A DNA stretch of 64,000 nucleotides from Staphylococcus canis (GTDB lineage: Bacteria; Bacillota; Bacilli; Staphylococcales; Staphylococcaceae). Each line of letters begins with the position of its first letter. Positions within the stretch are counted from its first letter, which is position 1. The stretch is from positions 59,979 through 123,978 of the forward strand of contig NZ_JABANU010000003.1 in NCBI RefSeq assembly GCF_016238445.1, read 5' to 3'. Under the pieces are notes generated by a model, which worked only from the letters and a program-made list of their open reading frames with translations, was not told the DNA's origin and ran no database searches. The position numbers were made by a program, and so were the translations under genes. Positions 18,090-26,474 of this stretch are shown here, piece by piece.

Positions 18090-18690
18090 AAAAAGGTCAT
18101 TGAGAGAGCGCTTTGAATTTTAAAGAACCACTTCGGATGGCGTTACTTTTCTAGAAATAATCAACCATATTAAAACTCCAGACGTTAGTGGTTCTTACAA
18201 ATGCGTTCAAGCGCATTTGTTCATCTAACACCTGCACGTTGCGAAGTTCTGTTGAGAATTCAGCTCTCGAAATGCCGTTCATCACCAAGGTTGTTGAGGA
18301 AGTGTTTAGCGTTTGAGCAGAACGATAGCTACGCTCAAAACTGGTTTTTAGTTTTGAAGCGAAGCGAAAGTTCTGCCGAGTACGCTACTTCCGAAACACC
18401 GTTCATCACCAAGGTTGTTGAAAAAGCGGTTAGAATTAGAGTAGAACGTAACAACTTGTAAAATCGTAGTTTGATTTTATCAAGATGTGGAGTTCTACCG
18501 ATAATTCTGCTTTTGAAACACCGTTCATCGCCTCCCACCAAATATGGCAAAAGGTCATTGAGAGAGCGCTTTGAATTTTAAAGAACCACTTCGGATGGAG
18601 TCACTTATCTAGAAATAATCAACCATATTAAACCTCCAGACGTTAGTGGTTCTTACAAATGCATTCAAGCGCATTTGTGCATATAAAACC
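18090..18690 (+). repeat. Intergenic modular repeat cluster, copy B (alpha, three beta, alpha)
   Basis: Two alpha modules (about 18094-18225 and 18549-18680) share GGTCATTGAGAGAGCGCT, AAAGAACCACTTCGGATGG and ACGTTAGTGGTTCTTACAAA almost base for base. Between them are three diverging beta modules, each ending in CCGTTCATC(ACC) (ends near 18297, 18418 and 18532). Each alpha carries long complementary arms AAGAACCACT/AGTGGTTCTT and a compact hairpin ACAAATGCG-TTCAA-GCGCATTTGT. The open frames here are repeat artefacts. Confidence 0.9.
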
Positions 18691-18714
18691 CTATGTAACA
18701 GATACAAATCCACG

Positions 18715-18945
18715 ACAAAAAGGCACTAATGCGTGGGGTTGCCGCATTAGCGCCTATAAAATCAACTTTGTCCTATTGTCAATTTAAGGAGGTTTCGGGA
18801 TATTATGAAATATACAGAAATGAGAGTAAAATTGATAGCTCATTTCGGAAAGCCACTTTATTTTAAGTCTCAGGTATCTTCTATTTCAATCGAACAGTGA
18901 ACACCCTCTGTACGTGTATCAACTGTTCTATATTAATCATACCCT
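18715..18945 (-). ncRNA. Candidate structured small RNA, minus strand
   Basis: Read on the minus strand there are three hairpins. The first has arms GAACAGT/ACTGTTC (18922-18928 with 18892-18898), the second GAAATGAG/CTCATTTC (18846-18839 with 18824-18817). The third is a terminator with arms AGGCGCTAATGCG/CGCATTAGTGCCT followed by TTTTT. Between hairpins two and three lies an unpaired pyrimidine-rich stretch with CCTCCTTA, complementary to a Shine-Dalgarno sequence. This layout resembles staphylococcal RsaI/RsaOG-type regulators, but I cannot confirm homology. The 5' end is a guess. Confidence 0.5.
18717..18755 (-). terminator. Intrinsic terminator of the minus-strand RNA
   Basis: Arms AGGCACTAATGCG (18721-18733) and CGCATTAGCGCCT (18743-18755) pair with one mismatch. 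On the minus strand the hairpin is followed by TTTTT, and no protein gene lies upstream to use it. Confidence 0.75.
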
Positions 18946-19036
18946 TATTTTAGAAAGAATACATCGGACGTTAGTTTGGACTTTCAATCAGACTAGAGGA
19001 CTAGATATATTTTTTGGATTTACATCATATTTTTCG

Positions 19037-19065
19037 TTTACAAATCGTAATGGTTCCTATATAAT
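19037..19065 (+). promoter_or_regulatory. Strong predicted sigma-A promoter for the plus-strand RNA
   Basis: TTTACA (19037-19042) and a perfect TATAAT (19060-19065) are separated by 17 bases. No coding frame starts within the next 360 bases. Confidence 0.65.
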
Positions 19066-19071
19066 AATTTT

Positions 19072-19431
19072 TGAGGTTAGACATTAGACTATTCGCTCTA
19101 ACGGATTGATGAACGGTATCTATTTTTTGTTAAACGTTATTCGTTTATATGTTTAGGCCTTTATCTATAATGTCGAATCCTCTATATGGCGCATGTCATA
19201 CTTTGATTAAGTATGCGTCATATCATATATTAGCTAGGTGTCAGTCATTTTCTAACTTGAGTCTTCCATAAACTCATAGTTACATTGTTATAAGTTTGAG
19301 TGTAGAAAATCACTCGAGCTTCTCTTCCCCAATCATGGAAGTTGAGATAACTAGAAGTTAACGTTTACTATCGGTACCCAATCAATAGTTAACTGTAAAT
19401 CACTTCTTTCTCAACTTCCATTTATTTTTTT
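19072..19431 (+). ncRNA. Candidate structured RNA of about 360 nt, plus strand
   Basis: A strong promoter at 19037-19065 and a strong terminator at 19335-19431 bound this stretch, which has no credible gene. Local hairpins are visible: GTTAGA/TCTAAC near 19075-19101, TAAACG-TTATT-CGTTTA near 19133-19149 and CATACT/AGTATG near 19199-19217. An unpaired TTCCCC (19325-19330) just before the terminator recalls the C-rich seed motifs of staphylococcal regulatory RNAs. A 15-codon frame (MNGIYFLLNVIRLYV) lies inside without a good ribosome site. I do not recognise the RNA family. Confidence 0.5.
19335..19431 (+). terminator. Long intrinsic terminator of the plus-strand RNA
   Basis: ATGGAAGTTGAGA (19335-19347) pairs with TCTCAACTTCCAT (19409-19421). 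Inner AGAAGT/ACTTCT and GTTTAC/GTAAAT extend the stem, and TTTATTTTTTT follows. Confidence 0.8.
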
Positions 19432-19473
19432 GCAATCTATTAATTTCATTATATTTAGAATAAGTCAAATTAA

Positions 19474-19502
19474 TTTACCTTTTTTCTACCTCTCGTTACA
19501 AT
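19474..19502 (+). promoter_or_regulatory. Predicted aldA promoter
   Basis: TTTACC and TACAAT are spaced by 17 bases, leaving a leader of about 105 bases before the aldA start. Confidence 0.55.
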
Positions 19503-19615
19503 AGAATTAACATTTGATTCTGTATTACAGTTTTAATGCTTCATATTCGTATATGGTATAACTTTCATTAAACTGTTGTAGAGTATCAAATAATACAAAT
19601 TGGGAGGCAGAAATT

Positions 19616-21103
19616 ATGAGTGTAAATATTAGAGATTACATTTCCGAACAATATGATTTATTCATTGGTGGGGAGTTTGTTAAGCCAGAATCTGGTGAGT
19701 ATTTAGATGTATACAATCCTGCAACAGGAGAAAAACTTTCTCGAGTTGCCAAAGCAAATGAAGCTGACGTAGATAAAGCGGTTAAAGCTGCTCAAAAAGC
19801 TTTCCCTGAGTGGAGCCGTAAACCAAAGCAAGAACGTGCGGACTTATTACGCAAAATCTCTGAAAAAATTTTCGAGAAAAACGACTATTTCGCAACAATT
19901 GAAAGTTTAAACGCAGGTAAAGCAATTCGTGAATCATCAAAAATGGATATTCCATTAACTGCAAGACACTATCAATATTTTGGAAGTGTAGCTGATACAG
20001 ATGAAGGTACACTTAACAATATTGATGATAATACAATGAGTTTAATTCAACATGAACCAATTGGTATCGTTGGTGCGGTAGTAGCTTGGAACTTCCCAAT
20101 GTTACTAGCATCATGGAAACTTGGTCCAGCACTTGCTGCAGGTAATACAGTAGTAATTCAACCATCATCTTCAACACCATTAAGTTTAATTGAATTAGCA
20201 AAAGTATTCCAAGAAGTATTACCTCCTGGTGTTGTAAACGTAGTAACAGGTAAAGGTTCTGAATCTGGTAGTGCCATTTTCAACCATGAAGATATTGATA
20301 AATTATCATTCACAGGTTCTACAGCTGTCGGATATAAAGTAGCTGAAGCTGGTGCGAAACGTATTGTACCTGCAACATTAGAACTTGGTGGTAAAAGTGC
20401 TAACGTTATCTTAGACGATGCTGATTTAGATGTAGCACTAGAAGGTATTCAACTGGCTATCTTATTCAACCAAGGTGAAGTATGTAGTGCAGGTTCACGC
20501 TTAATTGTTCACGAAAACATTTATGATGAGTTAATGCCTAAATTAATTGAAGCATTTAAAAATATTAAAGTCGGTGACCCACTTGATCCAAATACACAAA
20601 TGGGTACACAAACTGGTCAAGCTCAAATTGATAAAATTCAAAGCTATATTGACTATGCAAAAGAAAGTAATGCAAAGATTCACGTTGGTGGAAATCGCAT
20701 CACTGAAAACGGCCTAGATAAAGGATTCTTCTTTGAACCAACAATTATTGAAGTTGAAAATAGTGACGATAAACTTGCGCAAGAAGAAATCTTTGGTCCA
20801 GTGCTTACTGTCATCAAAGTTAAAGACGATCAAGAAGCTATTGATGTCGCTAATAACTCTGAGTACGGCCTAGCTGGTGGTGTATTCTCAACAAATATCA
20901 ACCGTGCATTAAGAATTGCTAAAGATGTTCGTACAGGTCGCGTATGGGTTAATACGTATAACCAAGTACTTGAAGGTGCCCCATTTGGTGGTTACAAAAA
21001 ATCAGGTATTGGACGCGAAACATATAAAAATGCAATTCAAAGCTATCAACAAGTTAAAAATATCTTTATTGATATTAGTAACGAAACAAAAGGTTTATAC
21101 TAA
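19616..21103 (+). CDS. aldA: NAD-dependent aldehyde dehydrogenase AldA
   Basis: This is a cytoplasmic aldehyde dehydrogenase of 495 residues, the same length as S. aureus AldA, which it closely resembles. It oxidises aldehydes to acids with NAD(P)+; the physiological substrate is not settled. The oxyanion Asn is in VAWNFP (N159), the general base Glu in LELGGK (E257) and the nucleophile Cys in NQGEVCSAG (C290). The Lys that usually contacts the cofactor in the KPxxxTP motif is Gln here (IQPSSSTP, Q182). The ATG at 19616 follows GGGAGG. It is monocistronic with its own promoter and terminator. Confidence 0.93.
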   Translation: MSVNIRDYISEQYDLFIGGEFVKPESGEYLDVYNPATGEKLSRVAKANEADVDKAVKAAQKAFPEWSRKPKQERADLLRKISEKIFEKNDYFATIESLNAGKAIRESSKMDIPLTARHYQYFGSVADTDEGTLNNIDDNTMSLIQHEPIGIVGAVVAWNFPMLLASWKLGPALAAGNTVVIQPSSSTPLSLIELAKVFQEVLPPGVVNVVTGKGSESGSAIFNHEDIDKLSFTGSTAVGYKVAEAGAKRIVPATLELGGKSANVILDDADLDVALEGIQLAILFNQGEVCSAGSRLIVHENIYDELMPKLIEAFKNIKVGDPLDPNTQMGTQTGQAQIDKIQSYIDYAKESNAKIHVGGNRITENGLDKGFFFEPTIIEVENSDDKLAQEEIFGPVLTVIKVKDDQEAIDVANNSEYGLAGGVFSTNINRALRIAKDVRTGRVWVNTYNQVLEGAPFGGYKKSGIGRETYKNAIQSYQQVKNIFIDISNETKGLY

Positions 21104-21112
21104 TCTAAACCT

Positions 21113-21149
21113 AAAAGACCCCACACTATTTAGTGTGGGATCTTTTTTG
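21113..21149 (+). terminator. Terminator after aldA
   Basis: AGACCCCACACT pairs with AGTGTGGGATCT around a TATTT-like loop, followed by TTTTTT. Confidence 0.9.
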
Positions 21150-21255
21150 CATTAAAATTTTAGATAATAAAATTTTATTTATTTTATATAAAATGATAAA
21201 ATCATGGCTTTTACATTTAATAATCTTCCAATTGAATAACTTTAGATGAATTTCA

Positions 21256-21438
21256 TTAAGCTGCTACAAGCGTAAGTGCATATGCATATAATTTTTCAGC
21301 ATCACCGAAGCTCAAATCATCAATTGTGCGATATCCAGAACGTAAGTCAGAAATAACACCTTGATTTACACCAGTATGATGATAAATCTCATAGCATCCT
21401 TGATTAGAATTAATAAGTTCTACAATAGCTTCTCTCAT
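21256..21438 (-). CDS. Small helix-turn-helix-like protein (60 residues)
   Basis: This short protein (MREAIVELINSNQGCYEIYHHTGV) has the helix-turn-helix rhythm of Cro/Xre-like DNA-binding domains: a helix ending near residue 12, then a turn with TGVNQGVISDLRSGYRTID as a plausible recognition helix. The ATG at 21438 is eight bases after AAGGAAG; a GTG three codons upstream overlaps that site. No partner toxin is adjacent, so an antitoxin role is unsupported. A Rex-like palindrome lies about 75 bases upstream, suggesting redox control. Family assignment is tentative. Confidence 0.6.
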   Translation of the reverse strand: MREAIVELINSNQGCYEIYHHTGVNQGVISDLRSGYRTIDDLSFGDAEKLYAYALTLVAA

Positions 21439-21513
21439 TCTAAACACTTCCTTTTATATTTTTTACTTTCCCTATCTATAGTGTAACCTTTCATGCTATA
21501 AATGAATACCTTT

Positions 21514-21531
21514 TTGTGATTGATTTCACAT
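21514..21531. promoter_or_regulatory. Rex-like operator upstream of the small HTH gene
   Basis: TTGTGATTGATTTCACAT matches TTGTGANNNNNNTCACAA with one mismatch at the last base. Confidence 0.5.
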
Positions 21532-21749
21532 AATGTTCAAATATCATCTCTATTGTTTCTATTTGAAATTATAAATCTTTTTATGACATAATAACCATAA
21601 AATTAAAAATGATAAAACCAATATAATTTATATTTTTAAATCCTCTACTATAACTTTCAAATCTTTCAAAATTATGCCTCTGAAAATTAGGAAAATTTAA
21701 TCTTCTTAATGTCATAAAATCGTCACAATATCACTTATGCTTAAAAACT

Positions 21750-21785
21750 TTAACGCTTTAATGTGAAGTAGCGTAAAAGCGTTAA
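21750..21785. promoter_or_regulatory. Inverted repeat upstream of the permease-sda operon
   Basis: TTAACGCTTT (21750-21759) and AAAGCGTTAA (21776-21785) are perfect complementary 10-base arms with a 16-base spacer. It could be an operator or a leader hairpin. The rest of the gap 21448-21979 shows AT-rich DNA and no gene. Confidence 0.45.
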
Positions 21786-21890
21786 GGTGATATAAGGCTT
21801 ACCGCATTTATATATTTCACAATCTATATAAAAAAATTAATTGATTTTTTAAAATTGTTGATAGATGTCATCTTATAAGATTCAAAGGGG

Positions 21891-21906
21891 TTGCACGCGC
21901 TTACAA
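21891..21906. promoter_or_regulatory. cre-like (CcpA) site upstream of the permease-sda operon
   Basis: TTGCACGCGCTTACAA matches WTGNAARCGNWWWCAW with one mismatch, about 75 bases upstream of the permease start. Confidence 0.5.
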
Positions 21907-21979
21907 TACGCTTTATTATTGTGGTGCATTAAAGAATAAATAAAACAAAAAAATATATTTTAGAGAGAAGGAAATGGTT

Positions 21980-23020
21980 ATGGATTTCATTTTAGGGATT
22001 GGCACATTACTTGTCGTTTTATTAGCGATGACTTTATTTTTAAAGTTTGCGCCAAACGGTAAGGTAAGTTTACAAGCACTTTCAGGTGCTGCGTGTGCGA
22101 CATTTTTACCTGAAGCGTTTTTAAAATATGCAATCGGGGGAACGCTTCCTGGTCAAATCGGTGAATATTTTGTTAAATTAGGGGATTTCACTGGTGGATT
22201 AAGTGGGATTGCAGTCGGAATTCTAACTTGTATTAAATTCGGTGTAAATCCAGTATTCGCTGTATTAACAGGCCTTGTATTAATCGATTTCAAACTTTTA
22301 CCTGCGTTTATCGCAGCATACTTTGTTGCTTTTGGTTTAAAAGCAATTGAAAAATATGTTCCAGAAGGTATTGACCTTATTGTTGTGATTTTATTATCAC
22401 CAGCAATCACATTTGCGATTGCATCATTAGTATCACCTAGCGTTATCGCAGTGTTAAAACAAATCGGTACAGCAGTTACAGCTGTAGGTGACAATAACCC
22501 TTACGCACTAGCACTTGTTATTGGTGCGATTGTTCCAGTTGTGGGTATGACACCATTAAGTTCTATGGTATTTACAAGTCTTCTTGGTTTAACAGGTATC
22601 CCAATGGCAATCGGTGCTCTTGGTTGTATGGGTAGTTCATTTGTAAACTATGTTATGTTTAGAAAGTTACAAATTGGTAACAGAGGTAAAGCATTTGCAG
22701 TTGCAGTTGAACCTTTAACTCAAATTGATACAATCGCGAAGTATCCACTTCAACTTTACGGTACGAACGCTATTGTAGGTATGGTTAACGGATTAATCAT
22801 TACTGCAATGGGTATTGTAGTAAACCAACCAGGAATGGCAACACCAATTGCGGGTCCAATCGTAGCATTAGGATTCAACGACAACATGAAAGTTATCATT
22901 ACTGTAATTATTGTTGCGATCACTAGCTTAATTTTAAGTTTCATCATTGGAACAATTATCAGCAAGAAAAACCTTAACTTTAGCTTTAAATCAAGACAAG
23001 TTGAAAATCAACAAGCATAA
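21980..23020 (+). CDS. Stand-alone PTS EIIC-like permease, copy 2, with serine dehydratase
   Basis: A membrane protein of 346 residues with about 9-10 hydrophobic segments and the VVGMTPLSSMVFTSLLGL segment shared with the other two EIIC-like permeases here. No EIIA or EIIB is encoded nearby. The ATG at 21980 is preferred because GAGAAGG lies eight bases before it; the ATG at 21974 is only two bases away. It is 31 bases upstream of sdaAB and surely co-transcribed, so import of serine or a serine-yielding compound is a reasonable guess, not demonstrated. A cre-like site upstream suggests catabolite control. Confidence 0.75.
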   Translation: MDFILGIGTLLVVLLAMTLFLKFAPNGKVSLQALSGAACATFLPEAFLKYAIGGTLPGQIGEYFVKLGDFTGGLSGIAVGILTCIKFGVNPVFAVLTGLVLIDFKLLPAFIAAYFVAFGLKAIEKYVPEGIDLIVVILLSPAITFAIASLVSPSVIAVLKQIGTAVTAVGDNNPYALALVIGAIVPVVGMTPLSSMVFTSLLGLTGIPMAIGALGCMGSSFVNYVMFRKLQIGNRGKAFAVAVEPLTQIDTIAKYPLQLYGTNAIVGMVNGLIITAMGIVVNQPGMATPIAGPIVALGFNDNMKVIITVIIVAITSLILSFIIGTIISKKNLNFSFKSRQVENQQA

Positions 23021-23051
23021 ACTTAAGTATAAATTAAGGAGTAGATAAATT

Positions 23052-23729
23052 ATGGCACGTACTAAGGATTACCAAAGTGCATTTGATATTATTGGTCCAG
23101 TTATGATGGGGCCTTCAAGTTCTCATACTGCGGGGGCAGTTAAAATTGCACAAGCTGCAAGAGCTGTATTAGGTGATACACCAGACTCAATTAAAGTACA
23201 CTACTATGAATCTTTTGCTGAAACACATAAAGGTCACGGTACAGACTTAGCAATCATCGGGGGATTGCTCGGCTTTAGTACTTTTGATGAACGTATTAAA
23301 CAATCAACAAAAATTGCTAGAGAGCAAGGCATTCCTTTTGAATTTATCGAAGAAGAAGGTGCAAGTTTAGGTGAACATCCTAACTGTGCATTAATTATTA
23401 TCGAAAAAGGCGATCGTCATGTTGAGTTAAACGGTATCTCAATTGGCGGTGGCGCATTTAAAGTTAAGAGTATCCATGTTAATAACATGTGTATCTTGCT
23501 TTCACATACACCAAATATTCTTGTGATTGATGGAGCATGTGAAATCTCTAAAATCAATCACTTAATTAACGAAATGGTTGAAAAAAATGTAGATATTAAC
23601 GAAGAAATTAAAACAATGAGCGACGGACGTTGTCTACTTGCTTTACATTTAAATAAAGGAATTAAAGAAGAGTTATTAGAAGATTTAAGAGAAACACACT
23701 CTGACTTAAACTTCTCGTACATTCAGTAA
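23052..23729 (+). CDS. sdaAB: L-serine dehydratase beta subunit
   Basis: This is the beta subunit of the iron-sulfur L-serine dehydratase, which deaminates L-serine to pyruvate and ammonia. The 225-residue protein carries the conserved GPSSSHTAGA motif at residues about 20-29 and GHGTDLAIIGGLLG. A C-terminal ACT-like segment (ILVIDGACEISKINHLINEM) fits the family. It begins with ATG at 23052 after AAGGAG and is followed by the alpha subunit gene 18 bases after its stop. The pyruvate it yields could feed PflB, encoded 4 kb to the right. Confidence 0.95.
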   Translation: MARTKDYQSAFDIIGPVMMGPSSSHTAGAVKIAQAARAVLGDTPDSIKVHYYESFAETHKGHGTDLAIIGGLLGFSTFDERIKQSTKIAREQGIPFEFIEEEGASLGEHPNCALIIIEKGDRHVELNGISIGGGAFKVKSIHVNNMCILLSHTPNILVIDGACEISKINHLINEMVEKNVDINEEIKTMSDGRCLLALHLNKGIKEELLEDLRETHSDLNFSYIQ

Positions 23730-23747
23730 TTGAGGGGGACTATAATA

Positions 23748-24647
23748 ATGTTTGATACAATGAAAGAATTAATAGAATACGCAGAGCAAAATGATAAAAG
23801 CTTTTCCGAAATCATGATTGAGCATGAAATGGAAACACGTGGTATGTCACGTGAAGAAGTATTTGAAATGATGCAACAAAACCTTGACACTATGCGTGAT
23901 GCTGTTAAAAAAGGTACAACAGGTGAAGGTGTTAAAAGTGTAACTGGTTATACAGGACAAGATGCGATTAAAGTTCATGAATATAACCAAAAACATAAAG
24001 CATTATCTGGCTATGACATGATTTCAGCTGTTGAAGGTGCAATTGCAACAAACGAAGTGAACGCTGCAATGGGTATCATTTGTGCAACACCTACAGCAGG
24101 TTCATCAGGTACGATTCCAGGTGTACTATTCAAATTAGAAAAATCTCATGGCCTTGATAACGATCAAATGATTAAATTCTTATTCTCTGCTTCAATGTGC
24201 GGTATGATCGTTGCAAATAACGCATCAGTAGCTGGAGCAACTGGTGGTTGTCAAGCAGAAGTTGGTACAGCTTCAGCGATTGCCGCAGCAGCTGCAGTTG
24301 AAACATTTGGTGGTACACCACAACAATCTGGACATGCACTTGCTATTAGCTTAAGTAACTTACTTGGATTAGTATGTGACCCTGTAGCAGGATTAGTAGA
24401 AATTCCATGTGTGATGCGTAATGCTATCGGATCAGGTAATGGTTTAATCTCTGCTGACTTAGCACTTGCTGGTGTTGAAAGTCGTATTCCAGTAGATGAA
24501 GTTATTATGGCTATGGATAAAATTGGCCGTAACTTACCTGCTTCATTACGTGAAACTGGTATCGGTGGTTTAGCTGGTACACCAACTGGTCAAGCAATCA
24601 AAGAAAAAATCTTTGGTGAATCAAGTAAAAATGAACTTTTCTCATAA
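23748..24647 (+). CDS. sdaAA: L-serine dehydratase alpha subunit
   Basis: The alpha subunit holds the oxygen-sensitive [4Fe-4S] cluster and the active site. The protein has 299 residues. Conserved Cys-containing segments are SMCGMIVANNASVAGATGGC, GLVCDPVAG and IPCVMRNAIGSGN, and TPTAGSSGTIPGV is the family signature near residue 115. I chose the ATG at 23748 (MFDTMKELIEY), nine bases after GAGGGGG; the longer frame begins with TTG right after the sdaAB stop. It ends in a strong terminator, closing the permease-sdaAB-sdaAA operon. Confidence 0.95.
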   Translation: MFDTMKELIEYAEQNDKSFSEIMIEHEMETRGMSREEVFEMMQQNLDTMRDAVKKGTTGEGVKSVTGYTGQDAIKVHEYNQKHKALSGYDMISAVEGAIATNEVNAAMGIICATPTAGSSGTIPGVLFKLEKSHGLDNDQMIKFLFSASMCGMIVANNASVAGATGGCQAEVGTASAIAAAAAVETFGGTPQQSGHALAISLSNLLGLVCDPVAGLVEIPCVMRNAIGSGNGLISADLALAGVESRIPVDEVIMAMDKIGRNLPASLRETGIGGLAGTPTGQAIKEKIFGESSKNELFS

Positions 24648-24653
24648 TATATT

Positions 24654-24687
24654 TTACTGATGGGCAATTAACGCCCATCAGTTTTTT
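24654..24687 (+). terminator. Terminator after sdaAA
   Basis: ACTGATGGGC and GCCCATCAGT form a perfect 10-base stem with a short loop, followed by TTTTT. The T run overlaps the stop codon of the convergent small gene. Confidence 0.92.
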
Positions 24688-24940
24688 ACTTTATTTTACG
24701 TAATGTTTGCTTTTGATAGCATTCTGAATGAGTTCTTTTCACAACATATTTAGACTCTTTTTGTTCTGATTCTTTGTGTTGAAGTTGAAATACAACAAAA
24801 TTATATATGAAAAAGATAATGATACTGAGTGACAACGACTGCATTAATAAATATTCCCAAGTCCCTGCGATAAGATAAGTTTCTGCAATAGTTGTTGTTA
24901 CGACCATTGCTATAAATAACAACATTAGTTTTTTTAGCAT
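24686..24940 (-). CDS. Small membrane protein, unknown (84 residues)
   Basis: Starting at the ATG at 24938-24940, nine bases after AAAGGGG, the frame codes for a protein with two hydrophobic helices (MLKKLMLLFIAMVVTTTIAE and a second around residues 29-50). A charged cytoplasmic-type tail rich in Lys and Glu follows. The frame can be extended to 125 residues upstream, but that part lies before the ribosome site and is not hydrophobic. I do not recognise the family. It is convergent with sdaAA and shares its terminator region. Confidence 0.55.
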   Translation of the reverse strand: MLKKLMLLFIAMVVTTTIAETYLIAGTWEYLLMQSLSLSIIIFFIYNFVVFQLQHKESEQKESKYVVKRTHSECYQKQTLRKIK

Positions 24941-25117
24941 ATAGCTCATCCCCTTTTTATCTCTCAAACTACATCCCCTTTGAATCTTACTATTAGTTAT
25001 ACCATTTTTTGTCATGAAAAGATAGTACTTTTCAGAAAATTCTTTATCCAATGTATCCTTCATTTAAATCAAAAAAATCGGAGCACTTTATCCGTGCATC
25101 CGATTATCAATATATTT

Positions 25118-26275
25118 TTATTTTTTACGATGTTGTTTAAAGTCGATAACTTTTCCTCTTTGTTGCTGTTCTTCTTGATCCATAATTTTCATATACTCTT
25201 TAAAGGTATAACCATGGTAGAGCCAACTACGTATTTTCATAAAAATAGGTTTGACTACATTCTTACCCGTTGAAGCTACACGTTTTTTTAAGATACCATC
25301 TTCAACCATAGCGTTAAGTACATTATCGATCATATCATAAGACACTGCATGTCTCATCATTGTTAAAAGTTCAACAGCTAGCTCATCAGGTATTGCATTT
25401 AATGGATTATTTTTGATTACATTTTTATCCAACCATGTTAGAAAGTCGATTTGTGTTTCTTCATCTATACCCATAACCCACTCTTTGTATCTCAACATTT
25501 CTTCGATCGTCTCTGGCATATAATAATTGGCATCCTTCATAAAATGTGGATAATCGATTACTTCAAGTTCTAAACCTTTACTCACGATGACCCCATTTTC
25601 CTCTCTAAAATTAATCATTTCCGGATTCACACGTTCTACGCGATTAATCCATTTTTGAATGTCTAATAAAGAATAAGATTCACCCAGATATTCACGATAT
25701 ACTTCTTGCAATTGCGTAAATGTATACAATCCATATAAGTTCGTAGCCGCCTCTAATAAATCATACGCCAGTTGTATTTTACGTAGTGATTCATTTTGTT
25801 TAATATATTGTTCAACCTTATCTAAAATTTCGTCAGGTATCCATGGATAAACATAGCCATCACCTTCGTCAACACCAAATAAGATAAAGTTGTCTTGAAT
25901 TTTGAGGCGTGTTTCAAATGAATCTCCCCATGCGTTATATTGATTTGTCATAATTAATGCAAGCTTTTCATCTTCATTAAATCTATCTACTGTTTGATTA
26001 AAGTACTCTTGAGTTACTAAGTTTGTAATGAAATGATACAACATTTCATCTTTGTTGAGACTTGAATATCCTTTAATACCATATTGCTTACATAAATCCT
26101 TGATTTCTTTCACTTTATAGTGATGCATTAATGTTGTAATACTACTGTGTCCACCCCACAAAGATTCTGCATCAAAACCGCCTAACATATCATTCATTTT
26201 TTCATTAAAAAGTGCTCTCTCATCATCCGATAGACCCGCTAATAGCAAATCCATTTCATCTTTAAATTTATCCAC
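25118..26275 (-). CDS. Hypothetical protein with SAP/Rho-N-like segment
   Basis: This is a soluble, acidic protein of 385 residues with no signal peptide or membrane helix. Residues about 55-88 (VKEIKDLCKQYGIKGYSSLNK and on) resemble the helix-extended-helix of SAP or Rho N-terminal domains, which bind nucleic acid. The rest is mostly predicted helix, with no catalytic motif I can identify. The tail GKVIDFKQHRKK is basic. The start ATG at 26275 and an adjacent purine-rich region are acceptable. It appears monocistronic. The function is unknown. Confidence 0.7.
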   Translation of the reverse strand: MDKFKDEMDLLLAGLSDDERALFNEKMNDMLGGFDAESLWGGHSSITTLMHHYKVKEIKDLCKQYGIKGYSSLNKDEMLYHFITNLVTQEYFNQTVDRFNEDEKLALIMTNQYNAWGDSFETRLKIQDNFILFGVDEGDGYVYPWIPDEILDKVEQYIKQNESLRKIQLAYDLLEAATNLYGLYTFTQLQEVYREYLGESYSLLDIQKWINRVERVNPEMINFREENGVIVSKGLELEVIDYPHFMKDANYYMPETIEEMLRYKEWVMGIDEETQIDFLTWLDKNVIKNNPLNAIPDELAVELLTMMRHAVSYDMIDNVLNAMVEDGILKKRVASTGKNVVKPIFMKIRSWLYHGYTFKEYMKIMDQEEQQQRGKVIDFKQHRKK

Positions 26276-26408
26276 GATTCATCACCCATGCTTTATATTT
26301 ATTATTATTTACTATTGTAATGGTATTTAATTCATTTGTGAAATCAAATTACCATTTATTACGCAATTTTATGTATATATTTCGATACATTTGATTGATT
26401 TTCCTACC

Positions 26409-26468
26409 TAAAAAAGACTAGGTCAATGCAAGGAGGCTCGCCACCTCACTTACATGACTCTAGTCTTT
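26409..26468 (-). terminator. Terminator after SDR gene
   Basis: On the minus strand AAAGACTAG pairs with CTAGTCTTTTTT, and an inner GAGGTGGCGAGCCTCC hairpin stabilises the stem. Confidence 0.8.
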
Positions 26469-26474
26469 AAGTCA

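Noticed and set aside
18201..18550. Open frames of 86 and 71 codons on both strands
   Set aside because: They are produced by the intergenic beta repeats; the similar repeat at 5.1 kb does not keep the frame.
18804..18899. Short frame MKYTEMRVKLIAHFGK with AAGGAGG upstream
   Set aside because: Only 31 codons. The AAGGAGG is the complement of the anti-Shine-Dalgarno stretch of the minus-strand RNA candidate, and the frame spans one of its hairpins.
21256..21438. Toxin-antitoxin module
   Set aside because: The small HTH-like gene has no adjacent partner gene.
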